Origin: Nocardioides eburneiflavus
Lineage (GTDB): Bacteria > Actinomycetota > Actinomycetes > Propionibacteriales > Nocardioidaceae
DNA: 64,000 nucleotides
Reading direction: 5' to 3'
Assembly (NCBI RefSeq): GCF_004785795.1
Contig: NZ_SRRO01000001.1
Coordinates: forward strand, 2,790,001-2,854,000
In this document: positions 17,855-26,541 of the stretch, piece by piece
How positions within the stretch are numbered: the first letter of the stretch is position 1
Layout: each line of letters starts with the position of its first letter
Program-made: the position numbers and the translations under genes
Notes under the pieces: generated by a model
The model's database searches: none
What the model saw: the letters and a program-made list of their open reading frames with translations, nothing else
Told to the model about the DNA's origin: nothing

Positions 17855-18598
17855 TCAGCTCATCCGCCGCAGCACCCCGACCGGCACGTGCTTGATCACG
17901 AACCCCAGCGGGCCCCACGGCCACGCAGGCACCCGGGCCGACCTCTTCTCCTTCTCGATCGCCTCGACCATGGCGCGCACACCCTGCTCGGTCGACGTCA
18001 TCAGCGGCGTCCTCGCGGAGGTGCCGGACATCTCGGAGACGATGTAGCCCGGGTAGAGCACGGTCACCTTGATCGGGGTGCCGTGGACGTCGGCGCGGAA
18101 GCCCTCGGCGAGGTGGGCGACCGCGGCCTTGGTGGCGGCGTACGTCGTGATGTTCTTCGGCATCCCGCGCAGCGCGGAGATGCTGGAGACCATGACGAGG
18201 TGTCCGCGGCCCTGCTTGCGGAAGATCGCGGCGGCGGCCTCGGTCTGGGCGAGGGCGCCGATGAAGTTGGTCTCCGCGGTCTCCTTGTTGGCGTCGAAGC
18301 GCCCGGTGCCGAGCGGCTGGCCCTTGCCGAGGCCGGCGTTGACGACGACCCGGTCGAGACCGCCGAGCTCCTCGGCGAGCTCGTCGAAGACGCGGAAGAC
18401 GGCGTCGTGGTCGTTGACGTCGAGCGCCTTCACCGCGACTCGCCGATCGGGGTGCGCGGTGGTGATCTGGACGGCGAGCTCCTCGAGGCGCTCCGTACGT
18501 CGCGCGCACAGCGCGAGGTCGTGGCCGAGGGCGGCGAACTGGCGGGCCATCTCGGCGCCGAGCCCGCTGCTCGCGCCGGTGATGAGGATCGTGGTCAC
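17855..18598 (-). CDS. Short-chain dehydrogenase/reductase
   Basis: 247 residues, classical SDR. The nucleotide-binding turn is TGASSGLGAEMA, the structural motif is NAG (VVNAGLGKG), the catalytic serine is in VMVSSISALRG, and Tyr/Lys are in TTYAATKAAV. No signal peptide; the C-terminus has a short hydrophobic patch (WGPLGFVIKHV) that may touch membrane. The GTG start has GGAG 7 nt upstream and lies 8 nt after the histidine phosphatase gene, so it is the last gene of the minus-strand acyl-CoA cluster. The substrate is not predictable. Confidence 0.88.
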   Translation of the reverse strand: MTTILITGASSGLGAEMARQFAALGHDLALCARRTERLEELAVQITTAHPDRRVAVKALDVNDHDAVFRVFDELAEELGGLDRVVVNAGLGKGQPLGTGRFDANKETAETNFIGALAQTEAAAAIFRKQGRGHLVMVSSISALRGMPKNITTYAATKAAVAHLAEGFRADVHGTPIKVTVLYPGYIVSEMSGTSARTPLMTSTEQGVRAMVEAIEKEKRSARVPAWPWGPLGFVIKHVPVGVLRRMS

Positions 18599-18606
18599 GA
18601 GGGCTC

Positions 18607-19275
18607 CTAGCGGTACGTGATCAGGTCGGGGGAGAGGTGGTCGTGGGCGTTGAAGGACACGAGCGTGGTGCCGCGCGAGCCGCGGACCACCGTCGAGGTG
18701 CCGGTGTTGACCGAGACGGGGTTGAGTCGCAGCCACAGGTCCGTACGCGCGGGCGAGCCGTCGGCGAGCAGGGTGGCGCATGCCCACGCCACCGGGCCGC
18801 CGCTGGTCAGCACGACGGCCGTGCCCCGGCTCGGCAGCGCGTCAGCCAGGCGGCCCATCGCGGCCTCGACGCGGGAGGTGAAGGCAGCGAAGGACTCGTC
18901 GTACGCCTCGTCGTGCGCGCCCGACGTCCAGCGCAGCGTCGCTTCCTCGAACCAGCGCTGGAAGGCGGCCTTCTCCGACTCGCCCTCCGCCGTGGTGGGC
19001 TGGTCGTGCACCGCCAGCACCTGGAGGTGGTCGAACTCGTTCCAGCCGGAGTCGACGTCCACGTCGGCGGTCCACCCGGAGCCTTCGAGCACGCCCGCCG
19101 CGGTCTGTGCGTGGCGGCGCATCTCGCCGGCCACGAGGACGTCGGCGGTGACCCCTCGCGCGGCGAGCGCCGCACCGAGGACCCGGGACTGCTCGTGGCC
19201 GAGCTCGGACAGGTTGTCGTAGTCGGCCGCGCCGAACGACGCCTGCCCGTGTCGCACGAGGAGGATGCGGCTCAT
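18607..19275 (-). CDS. Histidine phosphatase family protein (phosphoglycerate mutase-like)
   Basis: 222 residues. ILLVRHGQASFG is the RHG catalytic loop whose histidine is phosphorylated; the second catalytic His lies in the AVVLTSGGPVAW region, where the usual GH is replaced by GG. That loss of the second histidine is unusual and worth noting. Members act on phosphorylated sugars or small molecules. In related clusters this gene travels with an ACAD10-type phosphotransferase. It lies 61 bp after the phosphotransferase gene. Confidence 0.83.
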   Translation of the reverse strand: MSRILLVRHGQASFGAADYDNLSELGHEQSRVLGAALAARGVTADVLVAGEMRRHAQTAAGVLEGSGWTADVDVDSGWNEFDHLQVLAVHDQPTTAEGESEKAAFQRWFEEATLRWTSGAHDEAYDESFAAFTSRVEAAMGRLADALPSRGTAVVLTSGGPVAWACATLLADGSPARTDLWLRLNPVSVNTGTSTVVRGSRGTTLVSFNAHDHLSPDLITYR

Positions 19276-19336
19276 ACGGGATCCCCGCGGCGTTGCCCGG
19301 AGGAGCGGAGCGGGGGAGGAGAAGGTCGTGGGGTGT

Positions 19337-20407
19337 TCACCTCAGCAGCTCCGCGATCCGCCGGTCGAGGATCTGCACGCCCGGGCCGAAGAGGGCGTAC
19401 ATCTCGTTGGTGGTCTGGCCGTGGAACCAGCGGTAGTAGATCTGCTGGGCGATGACGGCGTTGCGGAACAGGCCGAAGACCTCGTAGAACCGCCACCGCT
19501 CGGACGTCATCTCGAAGCCCATCCGCTCGCAGTAGGCCCGGACGAGCTCGTCGCGGGTGATCATCCCCGGCAGGTCCGTCGGCACCCGCTTGGTCAGCTG
19601 GAGCTCGGGTGAGTCGTCGGCCTGGACCCAGAACGCCAGCGCCCCGCCGAGGTCCATCAGCGGGTCACCGAGCGTCGCCATCTCCCAGTCGAGGACGCCG
19701 ACGACGCGCGTCGGGTCGTCGGCGGAGAGGACCAGGTTGTCGATCTTGAAGTCGTTGTGGATCACGCAGGTCGCCACGTCGTCGGGCTGGTACTCCTCGA
19801 GCCACGTCATCACCTCGACGAAGTCGGGGTTGTCCGGCGTGTGGGCGTCGCGGTAGCGCGTGGACCAGCCCTCGACCTGACGCCGGACGTAGCCGGGGCC
19901 GCGGCCGAAGTGGCCGAGCCCGGCAGCCCCGGCGTCGACGCTGTGCAGCTCGGCGTAGACCTCCACGACGTTGAGGCACAGCTGCCGCGCCTGCCCGGGG
20001 GACAGGGGTACGTCCGACGGCCAGGTGCTGCGCGGGATGATCCCGTCGATGCGACCCATGGCGTAGAAGTCGCCGCCCAGCACCGACGGGTCGTCGCAGA
20101 AGGCGACCATCGGCGCGACGTAGGGGAACACCGGAGCGAGCGCCGACTGGATCTCGAACTCGCGACGCATGTCGTGCGCGCCCCGGGCCTTGGTGCCGGC
20201 AGGGGCGCGGCGCAGGATCAGGTCGCGACCCGACGGGTAGCGCAGGAGGAAGGTGAGGTTGGACGCCCCGCCGGAGAACTGCCGCACCTCCGGCTCACCC
20301 TCGATGCCGGTCGCGTCCGTGGCGTGGGCGCGCAGCCACGCCGCCGCCGCGGCCACGTCGAAGGCGTCCTCCTCGCGCACCTCGCGCGCGCCCGGCACGT
20401 CGCTCAC
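19337..20407 (-). CDS. Phosphotransferase family protein (APH / ACAD11-like kinase)
   Basis: 356 residues, aminoglycoside-phosphotransferase fold. FSGGASNLTFLL is the ATP loop and LILRRAPAG contains the conserved lysine-equivalent region. VIHNDFKIDNLVL has the catalytic Asp (usual HGDxxxxN, here HNDxxxxN), and VLDWEMATLGDPLMDLG is the metal-binding segment. Fused or adjacent to acyl-CoA dehydrogenases, these kinases are thought to phosphorylate 4-hydroxyacyl-CoAs for degradation, as with human ACAD10/11. The GTG start follows GGCAGGAGG and overlaps the SDR stop. With the acyl-CoA dehydrogenase it supports a hydroxy-acid catabolic role. Confidence 0.88.
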   Translation of the reverse strand: MSDVPGAREVREEDAFDVAAAAAWLRAHATDATGIEGEPEVRQFSGGASNLTFLLRYPSGRDLILRRAPAGTKARGAHDMRREFEIQSALAPVFPYVAPMVAFCDDPSVLGGDFYAMGRIDGIIPRSTWPSDVPLSPGQARQLCLNVVEVYAELHSVDAGAAGLGHFGRGPGYVRRQVEGWSTRYRDAHTPDNPDFVEVMTWLEEYQPDDVATCVIHNDFKIDNLVLSADDPTRVVGVLDWEMATLGDPLMDLGGALAFWVQADDSPELQLTKRVPTDLPGMITRDELVRAYCERMGFEMTSERWRFYEVFGLFRNAVIAQQIYYRWFHGQTTNEMYALFGPGVQILDRRIAELLR

Positions 20408-21201
20408 GAGCCGCCTCCTGCCGCCTGCAGCTTCGCCGCCTGGTCGCGCATCACGGCGTCGTAGGCGGCACGGTCGGCCCACTTCAGGGCGTACGCCTGC
20501 CGCGCGGGCTCGTCCGGCACGATCACGTCGTCGCCCGCGTCCATGCCGGCGAGCACCGCGGCCGCGATGTCGTCGGCGGTGATCCGCGAACGCTCGACCA
20601 GCCCGGACACCACAAGGCCGACGAGCTCGTCGCTGCCCTCCAGGGAGTCCATCAGGTTGGTGCGGAAGTAGGACGGGCACACCACGCTGGCGCGGATGCC
20701 GTGCCCCGCGAGCTCGTGGCCGCAGGTCTCGGTGAAGGCCACCGCGGCGGCCTTGACGGCGTTGTAGGAGGCCATGCCGGCCGGGTGGACGAGCCCGGCC
20801 AGCGAGGCGACGTTGACGAGGTGCCCGGAGCCCTGGTCCTTGAGCATCGGGACGAAGGCCCGCGTGCCGCGGACCATGCCGAAGAGGTTGATGTCGGTGA
20901 TCCGCCGCCACTCCTCGAGCGTGCAGACGTCGACCCGGCCGCCGCCGGCGACCCCGGCGTTGTTGACCAGCACGTCGAGCCGGCCCCAGCGCTCGCGTAC
21001 GGCGTCGACCGCGGCCGCCCAGTCGGCGTCGGAGGTGATGTCGAGGACGAGGTCGATGCCACCGTCGACGGACGAGGCCACGACACGATCCGTGGCGAGC
21101 ACCTCGTCGCCACGCGCGCGGAACGCGGACACCAGCGCGGCACCGAGGCCCGAGGCGGCGCCGGTCACCAGGACGCGGCGGCTCCGTGGGGTGTGGTTCA
21201 T
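20404..21201 (-). CDS. Short-chain dehydrogenase/reductase of the acyl-CoA cluster
   Basis: 265 residues. TGAASGLGAALV binds the cofactor; ATDRVVAS suggests NAD preference (Asp after the second strand). NNAGVAGGG, VNVASLAG and ASYNAVKAA are the NAG, Ser and YxxxK motifs. Start ATG overlaps the acyl-CoA dehydrogenase stop by 4 nt, and its own stop overlaps the kinase start, so all three are one transcript. Likely oxidises or reduces a hydroxy/keto intermediate in the pathway. Confidence 0.9.
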   Translation of the reverse strand: MNHTPRSRRVLVTGAASGLGAALVSAFRARGDEVLATDRVVASSVDGGIDLVLDITSDADWAAAVDAVRERWGRLDVLVNNAGVAGGGRVDVCTLEEWRRITDINLFGMVRGTRAFVPMLKDQGSGHLVNVASLAGLVHPAGMASYNAVKAAAVAFTETCGHELAGHGIRASVVCPSYFRTNLMDSLEGSDELVGLVVSGLVERSRITADDIAAAVLAGMDAGDDVIVPDEPARQAYALKWADRAAYDAVMRDQAAKLQAAGGGS

Positions 21202-22472
21202 GCCGTGTGCTTCCCGAGCTCGATCTTGGCGATCACGTTGCGGTGCACCTCGTCGGGACCGTCGGCCAGGCGCAGGGCGCGTGCGCCGACCCAGGCGGCG
21301 GCGAGCGGGAAGTCGTCCGACATGCCGGCGCCGCCGTGCAGCTGGATGGCCATGTCGATGACGTCGAGGGCCATGGTGGGCACCTCGACCTTGATCTCGC
21401 TGACGGCCGAGTAGGCCTCGCGGCCCATGCCCTGGTCGAGCAGCCAGGCGGCGTGCATCACCAGCAGGCGGGAGCGGTTGATCGCGATGCGCGCGTCGGC
21501 GATGCGCTCGCGGTTGCCGCCGAGGTTGGCGATCGGCTTGCCGAACGCGGTGCGGGACACCGCCCGGGCGCAGGCCAGCTCCAGTGCCCGCTCCGCCAGG
21601 CCGATGGCGCGCATGCAGTGGTGGACGCGGCCGGGACCGAGGCGGCCCTGGGCGATCTCGAAGGCGCGCCCCGGGCCGAGCAGGACGTTGGACGCGGGCA
21701 CCCGGACGTTGTCGAAGGACACCTCGCCGTGGCCCAGCGGCTCGTCGTAGTAGCCCATCGTGGTGAGCATGCGCTCGACCTTCACGCCCTCGGTGTCGCG
21801 GGGGACCAGCACCATCGTGTGGCGCGAGTGCCGGTCGGCCTCGGGATCGGAGAGCCCCATGAAGACGAAGACCTTGCAGTCGGGGTTGCCGACCCCGGTC
21901 GACCACCACTTGCGGCCGTTGATGACCCATTCTGCCGCTCGTCCTGAGCCTGTCGAAGGGTCGATCTCGGCGGTCGCCGCCATGTTGGTCGCGTCGGAGG
22001 ACGCCACGGCCGGCTCGGTCATGCAGAAGGCGCTGCGGATCTCCGCGCGCAGCAGCGGCTCCAGCCACTGCTCGCGCTGCTCGTCGGTGCCGTACTTGAG
22101 CAGCACCTCCATGTTGCCCGTGTCGGGCGCGTTGGAGTTGAAGACCAGGGGCGCGAGGAACGACCGTCCCATCGCCTCGGCCACCGGTGCGTAGTCGACG
22201 TTGGAGAGCCCCTCGCCGCCGTCGGTGCCGAAGTCGGCGGCGTACGTCCCGGCGTGGGCCGCCGGGAGGAACAGGTTCCACAGTCCCTGCTCGCGCGCCT
22301 TGGCCTGGAGCTCGGGGATCACCGGGTCGGGCGTCCAGCTGTCGCCGCCCGACTCGCGGGCGCGGGTGATGCGGCGGTGCACCTCGGCCTCGATCGGCTC
22401 GATCTCGTCTGCGACGAAGGCACGCACCCGCGCCTGCAGGTCAGCGGCTCGCGGGGAGAGGGAGAAGTCCAT
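21198..22472 (-). CDS. Acyl-CoA dehydrogenase
   Basis: 424 residues. SAFCMTEPAVASSDATN is the FAD/substrate signature; NGRKWWSTGVGNPDCKVFVF is the middle beta-domain; RIAINRSRLLVMHAAWLLDQ and IQLHGGAGMSDDFPLA are in the C-terminal helical domain. The family introduces an alpha-beta double bond in acyl-CoA using an ETF as acceptor. The ATG at 22472 matches the usual MDFSLSP start; the ATG at 22508 would run through the operator and has no family match. Residues ~171-178 (DPSTGSGR) come from an inserted repeat (see 21936). First gene of a five-gene operon, likely repressed by the divergent TetR. Confidence 0.92.
   Translation of the reverse strand: MDFSLSPRAADLQARVRAFVADEIEPIEAEVHRRITRARESGGDSWTPDPVIPELQAKAREQGLWNLFLPAAHAGTYAADFGTDGGEGLSNVDYAPVAEAMGRSFLAPLVFNSNAPDTGNMEVLLKYGTDEQREQWLEPLLRAEIRSAFCMTEPAVASSDATNMAATAEIDPSTGSGRAAEWVINGRKWWSTGVGNPDCKVFVFMGLSDPEADRHSRHTMVLVPRDTEGVKVERMLTTMGYYDEPLGHGEVSFDNVRVPASNVLLGPGRAFEIAQGRLGPGRVHHCMRAIGLAERALELACARAVSRTAFGKPIANLGGNRERIADARIAINRSRLLVMHAAWLLDQGMGREAYSAVSEIKVEVPTMALDVIDMAIQLHGGAGMSDDFPLAAAWVGARALRLADGPDEVHRNVIAKIELGKHTA
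21936..21962. repeat. Dispersed short repeat inserted in frame in the acyl-CoA dehydrogenase
   Basis: The stretch contains CTCGTCCTGAGCCTGTCGAA, inverse TTCGACAGGCTCAGGACGAG. This widespread bacterial intergenic repeat is often seen in mis-called proteins as FDRLRTSG. Here it sits inside a coding region and is read as DPSTGSGR without breaking the frame. I found one copy in this window. Confidence 0.6.
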
Positions 22473-22486
22473 GGCGTTGACCTTCG

Positions 22487-22515
22487 CACACTGTTGAGCA
22501 ATGCTCAATAGTGTG
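22487..22515. promoter_or_regulatory. 29-bp palindromic operator for the divergent TetR regulator
   Basis: Arms CACACTGTTGAGCA and TGCTCAATAGTGTG flank one central A; 13 of 14 positions per arm are complementary. It fills the gap between the acyl-CoA dehydrogenase start (22472) and the TetR frame (22501), where a repressor would block both promoters. Confidence 0.8.
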
Positions 22516-23136
22516 TCCGATCACCCCGCACCCGCCCGGCAGGCCGGCGCAGCGTCACCCGTACGTCGTCGGCTCAGCGCGGAGGACCGCCGCCGCCAGC
22601 TCGTCGGCATCGGTCTGAGCCAGATCGTCGAGACCCCGATCCAGGACCTCTCGATGGACGACGTCGCGGCCGAGGCGGGGATCTCGCGGGGGTTGCTGTT
22701 CCACTACTTCCCGACCAAGACCGACTTCTACCTCGCGTGCATCGCGGCTGCGGGTCGGCGCATCCTGCGCAACACCGCTCCCGACCCGGAGCTGCCGGGG
22801 GAGCAGCAGGTCGAGATGGCGACCCGGCTGATGGTCGAGCAGATCGAGCGGCGGCGCGACTTCTACCTCGCGCTCGTGCACGGTCACGGCGTGGCCGACC
22901 CGCGGGTCAGCGAGGTGATGGACTCGGTGCGCGAAGGCAGCACCGAGCGCGTGATGGCAGCCCTCGGGGTGCCGGAGTCCCGGCGGCCCGTGGTCCGCGC
23001 GTGGTGGGCCTACACGGAGGACCGGGCGCTCACCTGGTCGGCAGTGCCGACCGGCGAACGCCCGGTCCCTGTGTCGGAGCTGGTCGCGGAGTGCGTCGCC
23101 GCCCTGCACGCGCTGCTGCGGATCAGCCGCAGCTGA
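22501..23136 (+). CDS. TetR/AcrR family transcriptional regulator
   Basis: Up to 211 residues. The N-terminal HTH reads IQDLSMDDVAAEAGISRGLLFHYFPTKTDFYLA, followed by a helical ligand domain. The ATG at 22501 is in the middle of the palindrome; the GTG at 22513 is an equally possible start, and the first ~15 residues are not conserved. It almost certainly represses itself and the divergent acyl-CoA operon, with release by an acyl-CoA or related ligand, as in FadR/KstR-like TetR proteins; this is inference from layout. Confidence 0.9.
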   Translation: MLNSVSDHPAPARQAGAASPVRRRLSAEDRRRQLVGIGLSQIVETPIQDLSMDDVAAEAGISRGLLFHYFPTKTDFYLACIAAAGRRILRNTAPDPELPGEQQVEMATRLMVEQIERRRDFYLALVHGHGVADPRVSEVMDSVREGSTERVMAALGVPESRRPVVRAWWAYTEDRALTWSAVPTGERPVPVSELVAECVAALHALLRISRS

Positions 23137-23151
23137 TCAACCCCATCACGA

Positions 23152-24741
23152 TCAACCCCGCGTGACGCGGGCCTTCACGGAGAAGCGGGCCCGGTCGTCG
23201 AGCGGCTTGCCGCCGCAGGCCAGCACGGTGTCGCGGTTGCAGCGGTAGCGCGTGGAGCCGTTGACGAGCGTCACGGACACGGCGCCGACCCGGCGGCTGT
23301 CGAAGGCCACCTTCTTGTGACCGTCGCCGGCGCGGTTGAGGCGCACGGTCTTGACCTGCTGCTTGCCGTTGAGGAGGTGGACGACCACCACCGCGCGGGG
23401 CGAGGTGCGCTTGGCCGGGCCGCGGACCTGCAGGGCCAGCTTCCACTTCTTGCCGGACAGTCGCGCGTCGGGACCGTAGACGTAGGACGCGGAGGACAGG
23501 TGGTTGACCCTGGCGCCGAACCGCTTGGTGCGCTTGCGCTTGCTCAGCACCTTGGCGCCGCGGACCTTGGGGTTGGGGTACTCGACACCCTCGGGGAAGT
23601 TGACGGCCGGGGTCAGGTTGCCGGCGGTGAAGCGGGCGTAGTTCTTCCCGAAGCCGCCCTTGTTGCGCAGCACCTTCTGCAGGGCGGCCAGGCTGTACTT
23701 CCCGCCGTCGCGCTTGAGGGAGCCGGCCTTCTTCCAGGTCTTGAGCACGAGGCGGTTGCCGTAGCGCGAGGTGAGGTACTCCCAGAAGACCCAGTTGCCG
23801 TACTGGAAGCCGTTGGTGCGGCTGAACGCGTCGAGCGGCACCTGCGCGGCGTAGATCTGGCTGACGGGGAGGTACTGGCGGTTGTCGTTGACGTGGGTCG
23901 CGATCCGCTCCTCCATCCAGGTCGCCGTCGACTCCATCATCCACGGGTCCTCGGCGTAGTCGTAGGCGTACTGGACGGCGTGGAAGAACTCGTGGCCGGC
24001 AGTCACGACGAGGTTGTCCGCGGGCGTGTTGTTGGGGAACTGGCTGGTCGCGAAGTCGTTGTCGAGGACGCAGTAGCCCGAGGCGGTGCGCTTCTTGGAG
24101 CGGCGCTCGCCGGCGCAGAAGCCGTAGAGGGAACCACCGAGGTCCTTGAGGTAGACGTCGAACTGCGAGCCGCCGCCGCGGGAGCCGTCCCGCACGGGAG
24201 CGCGGTAGCCCATGCCGTCGACGATGGTGGTCCACACGGAGTCCATCACGGCGAGGTTCTGGGCCGGCCAGTCCGGCGACGGCGGTGCGTCGGTCCCGGT
24301 CGGGACGTAGTGGACGCACAGGCGGGTGTTGCACAGCGGCGGGGCCTCTGCCACGGAGTAGCCGAACCCCTGGGGGTCGCTGACCCCGTCGGTCGGGCGG
24401 GCGAGCATCGCGTCGGCCTGGCGGCGCTCGGCACCCCGCAGCCGGGACTTCTGCATCCAGAGGTCGCGCAGCACGAGGGTCGCCGACGGGTCGCCCGGGC
24501 GGGCGTTGCCCGCGAGCACGCGGCGAGCCGTGCTCAGCATCTCGGACGCCGTGGGGTCCAGCTGCTCCTCGAGCACCGGCAGCGGCGCCTCGGGGGTGAG
24601 GCCGAGCAGGTCGCCGGGATCGACGACCCCGGCCGAGCCCGGCAGGCCGGGACGGTCCTCGTCGGCAGCGACGGCCGGTGCGGTGAGCGCCGCCCCGCCC
24701 ACCAGTGCGATGGTCATGGCGGTCGTGACGAATCTGCGCAT
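23152..24741 (-). CDS. Secreted zinc metallopeptidase-like protein (HExxH)
   Basis: 529 residues. Signal peptide MRRFVTTAMTIALVGGAALT is cleaved after AVA. VVTAGHEFFHAVQYAYDYAE contains HEFFH (HExxH zinc motif), and the Glu in WMMESTATWMEE, 18-20 residues on, is the likely third ligand. The C-terminal ~150 residues are a basic beta domain with a CNRDTVLAC cysteine pair. The layout resembles the MXAN_6640-type putative metalloproteases. The start chosen has GAGGGGA 5-10 nt upstream; longer frames lack the signal peptide at the N-terminus. Confidence 0.83.
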   Translation of the reverse strand: MRRFVTTAMTIALVGGAALTAPAVAADEDRPGLPGSAGVVDPGDLLGLTPEAPLPVLEEQLDPTASEMLSTARRVLAGNARPGDPSATLVLRDLWMQKSRLRGAERRQADAMLARPTDGVSDPQGFGYSVAEAPPLCNTRLCVHYVPTGTDAPPSPDWPAQNLAVMDSVWTTIVDGMGYRAPVRDGSRGGGSQFDVYLKDLGGSLYGFCAGERRSKKRTASGYCVLDNDFATSQFPNNTPADNLVVTAGHEFFHAVQYAYDYAEDPWMMESTATWMEERIATHVNDNRQYLPVSQIYAAQVPLDAFSRTNGFQYGNWVFWEYLTSRYGNRLVLKTWKKAGSLKRDGGKYSLAALQKVLRNKGGFGKNYARFTAGNLTPAVNFPEGVEYPNPKVRGAKVLSKRKRTKRFGARVNHLSSASYVYGPDARLSGKKWKLALQVRGPAKRTSPRAVVVVHLLNGKQQVKTVRLNRAGDGHKKVAFDSRRVGAVSVTLVNGSTRYRCNRDTVLACGGKPLDDRARFSVKARVTRG

Positions 24742-24821
24742 GGTTCCCCTCGTTGCTGTCATGTCCGTGCCGACCCTAACCCGGTGGGGTGACAGCCCCG
24801 GGGTCCGAGACCGCCGGCCGG

Positions 24822-25217
24822 TCACAGGTCGGCGATGTGCTCGATGATCGCGGTGGTGGAGATCGCAGGCGTGCGCTCGAGGTAGACGACCTCGCACACG
24901 TCGGAGAACTCGTCGAACTTGCCGGCCCAGTCGTCGCCCATCACGAGGACGTCCGCCCGGTGCTCGACGATGTAGTCGCGCTTCTGCTCCAGGCTCTCCT
25001 CGACGAAGACCGCGTCGACGACCTTGAGGGCGCCGACGATGGCGAGCCGCTCGCGCTGGCTGAAGATCGGCGCCCGGCCCTTCTTGCGCTCGTTGAGGGC
25101 GTCGGCGGAGACGCCGACGACCAGCCGGTCACCCAGCTCGGCGGCGCGCTCGAGGACGCGCAGGTGTCCGACATGGAACACGTCGAACGTGCCGAAGGTG
25201 ATCACGGTGCGAGGCAT
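24822..25217 (-). CDS. Adenylyl/cytidylyltransferase family protein (glycerol-3-phosphate cytidylyltransferase-like)
   Basis: 131 residues. TFGTFDVFHVGHLRVLERA contains the HxGH nucleotide-binding motif, and RTPAISTTAIIEHI is the RTxGISTT-type motif in which Gly is replaced by Ala. The length equals TagD, which makes CDP-glycerol for teichoic acids. No teichoic acid genes are nearby, so the acceptor is uncertain. A second in-frame ATG lies 9 nt upstream. Divergent from DUF445. Confidence 0.87.
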   Translation of the reverse strand: MPRTVITFGTFDVFHVGHLRVLERAAELGDRLVVGVSADALNERKKGRAPIFSQRERLAIVGALKVVDAVFVEESLEQKRDYIVEHRADVLVMGDDWAGKFDEFSDVCEVVYLERTPAISTTAIIEHIADL

Positions 25218-25254
25218 GCGCGGCATTCTGGCACGGTCGGGGAGGATGGTCCGC

Positions 25255-26541
25255 ATGCCCACCACGGCCGTACCGAGGCAACCCGCCCTCCCGCTCATCA
25301 CGCCGGATCCGGACGCCGACGAGGCGCGCCGGCGCGGCCTGCGGCAGATGCGTACGGTGGCGGTCGGCCTGCTGCTGCTCGCCGCCTGCGTGTACGTCGC
25401 CACGCTTGGCCGCGACGGGTTCTGGGGCTTCGTCAACGCGGGCGCCGAGGCGTCGATGGTCGGCGCGATCGCGGACTGGTTCGCCGTCACTGCGCTCTTC
25501 AAGCACCCGCTGGGACTGCCGATCCCGCACACCGCGCTGGTCCCCAAGCGCAAGGACGAGCTGGGCAGGGGCCTCGAGGAGTTCGTCGGGGAGAACTTCC
25601 TCCAGGAGGACATCATCCGCGAGCGGGTGGCGGCCGCGACGATCTCGGCACGGGTCGGGGACTGGCTCTCCGACCCGGCCCACGCCCGGCGCGTGGTCGA
25701 CGAGGTCGCCGAGGTGGCGGTGATCGCTCTGGGCAAGGTCCGCGACGACCACGTCGCCGACCTGGTCACGCAGGCGCTGGTGCCGCGCTTCCGTGAGGAG
25801 CCGATCTCCCCGCTGCTGGGCACGACGCTGATGGAGGTGCTGCGCGACGACCTCCACCGCGGGCTGGTGGACCTCGCGGTGGACGAGCTGCACAGCTGGG
25901 TGCTGGAGAACCCGGAGACCTTCTCCCGGGTGCTGGAGGAGCGCGCGCCGTGGTGGGCGCCGCCCAAGCTCAACGACGCGGTCACCTCCCGGCTGCACGT
26001 CCAGGCGCTCGCGTGGCTCGAGGACATCCGCGACGACCCGCACCACCGGGCCCGCGAGGCGCTCGACTCGATGCTGGGCCAGCTCGCCCACGACCTGATC
26101 AACGACGAGGAGACCCAGCGGCGCACCGAGGGGCTCAAGGAGCGCCTGCTCGACCACCCGCAGGTGGTGACCACGGCGATCTCGCTCTGGAAGGCGATGC
26201 GCTCGGCCCTGCTCGGCTCGATCCGCGACCCCCAGGGCGCGGTGCGCCGGCGGCTGCTCGAGGAGCTGGGCGCGTTCGCCGACCGACTGCGCGAGGACGC
26301 CGCGCTGCGTGAGCGCCTCGACCGGATGGCCGCCGACCTCACCGTCTTCGCCGTCGAGCGCTACGGCGCCGAGCTCACGACCGTGATCACCCACACCATC
26401 GAGCGCTGGGACGGCAAGGAGGCGGCCCGGCGCATCGAGCTGCACGTCGGCCGCGACCTCCAGTTCATCCGGATCAACGGCACGATCGTCGGCGGGCTGG
26501 TGGGCGTGGTGATCCACGCGGTGAGCTTGGCGGTGCACTGA
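25255..26541 (+). CDS. DUF445 family membrane protein
   Basis: 428 residues. One membrane segment near residues 33-50 (VGLLLLAACVYVATL) is followed directly by GFVNAGAEASMVGAIADWFAVTALF, the DUF445 hallmark. A long amphipathic helical region follows, and a C-terminal hydrophobic anchor (NGTIVGGLVGVVIHAVSLAV). The helices resemble LEA/apolipoprotein-like bundles; function unknown. GGGGAGG lies 8 nt before the ATG. Its stop abuts the stop of the convergent PLD-like gene with no base between them. Confidence 0.9.
   Translation: MPTTAVPRQPALPLITPDPDADEARRRGLRQMRTVAVGLLLLAACVYVATLGRDGFWGFVNAGAEASMVGAIADWFAVTALFKHPLGLPIPHTALVPKRKDELGRGLEEFVGENFLQEDIIRERVAAATISARVGDWLSDPAHARRVVDEVAEVAVIALGKVRDDHVADLVTQALVPRFREEPISPLLGTTLMEVLRDDLHRGLVDLAVDELHSWVLENPETFSRVLEERAPWWAPPKLNDAVTSRLHVQALAWLEDIRDDPHHRAREALDSMLGQLAHDLINDEETQRRTEGLKERLLDHPQVVTTAISLWKAMRSALLGSIRDPQGAVRRRLLEELGAFADRLREDAALRERLDRMAADLTVFAVERYGAELTTVITHTIERWDGKEAARRIELHVGRDLQFIRINGTIVGGLVGVVIHAVSLAVH

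Noticed and set aside
20404..22281. A 625-codon minus-strand frame that would fuse the acyl-CoA dehydrogenase region to the SDR
   Set aside because: Only the part below 21201 has SDR motifs; above it the frame is a shadow of the dehydrogenase, including the FDRLRTSG reading of the inserted repeat.
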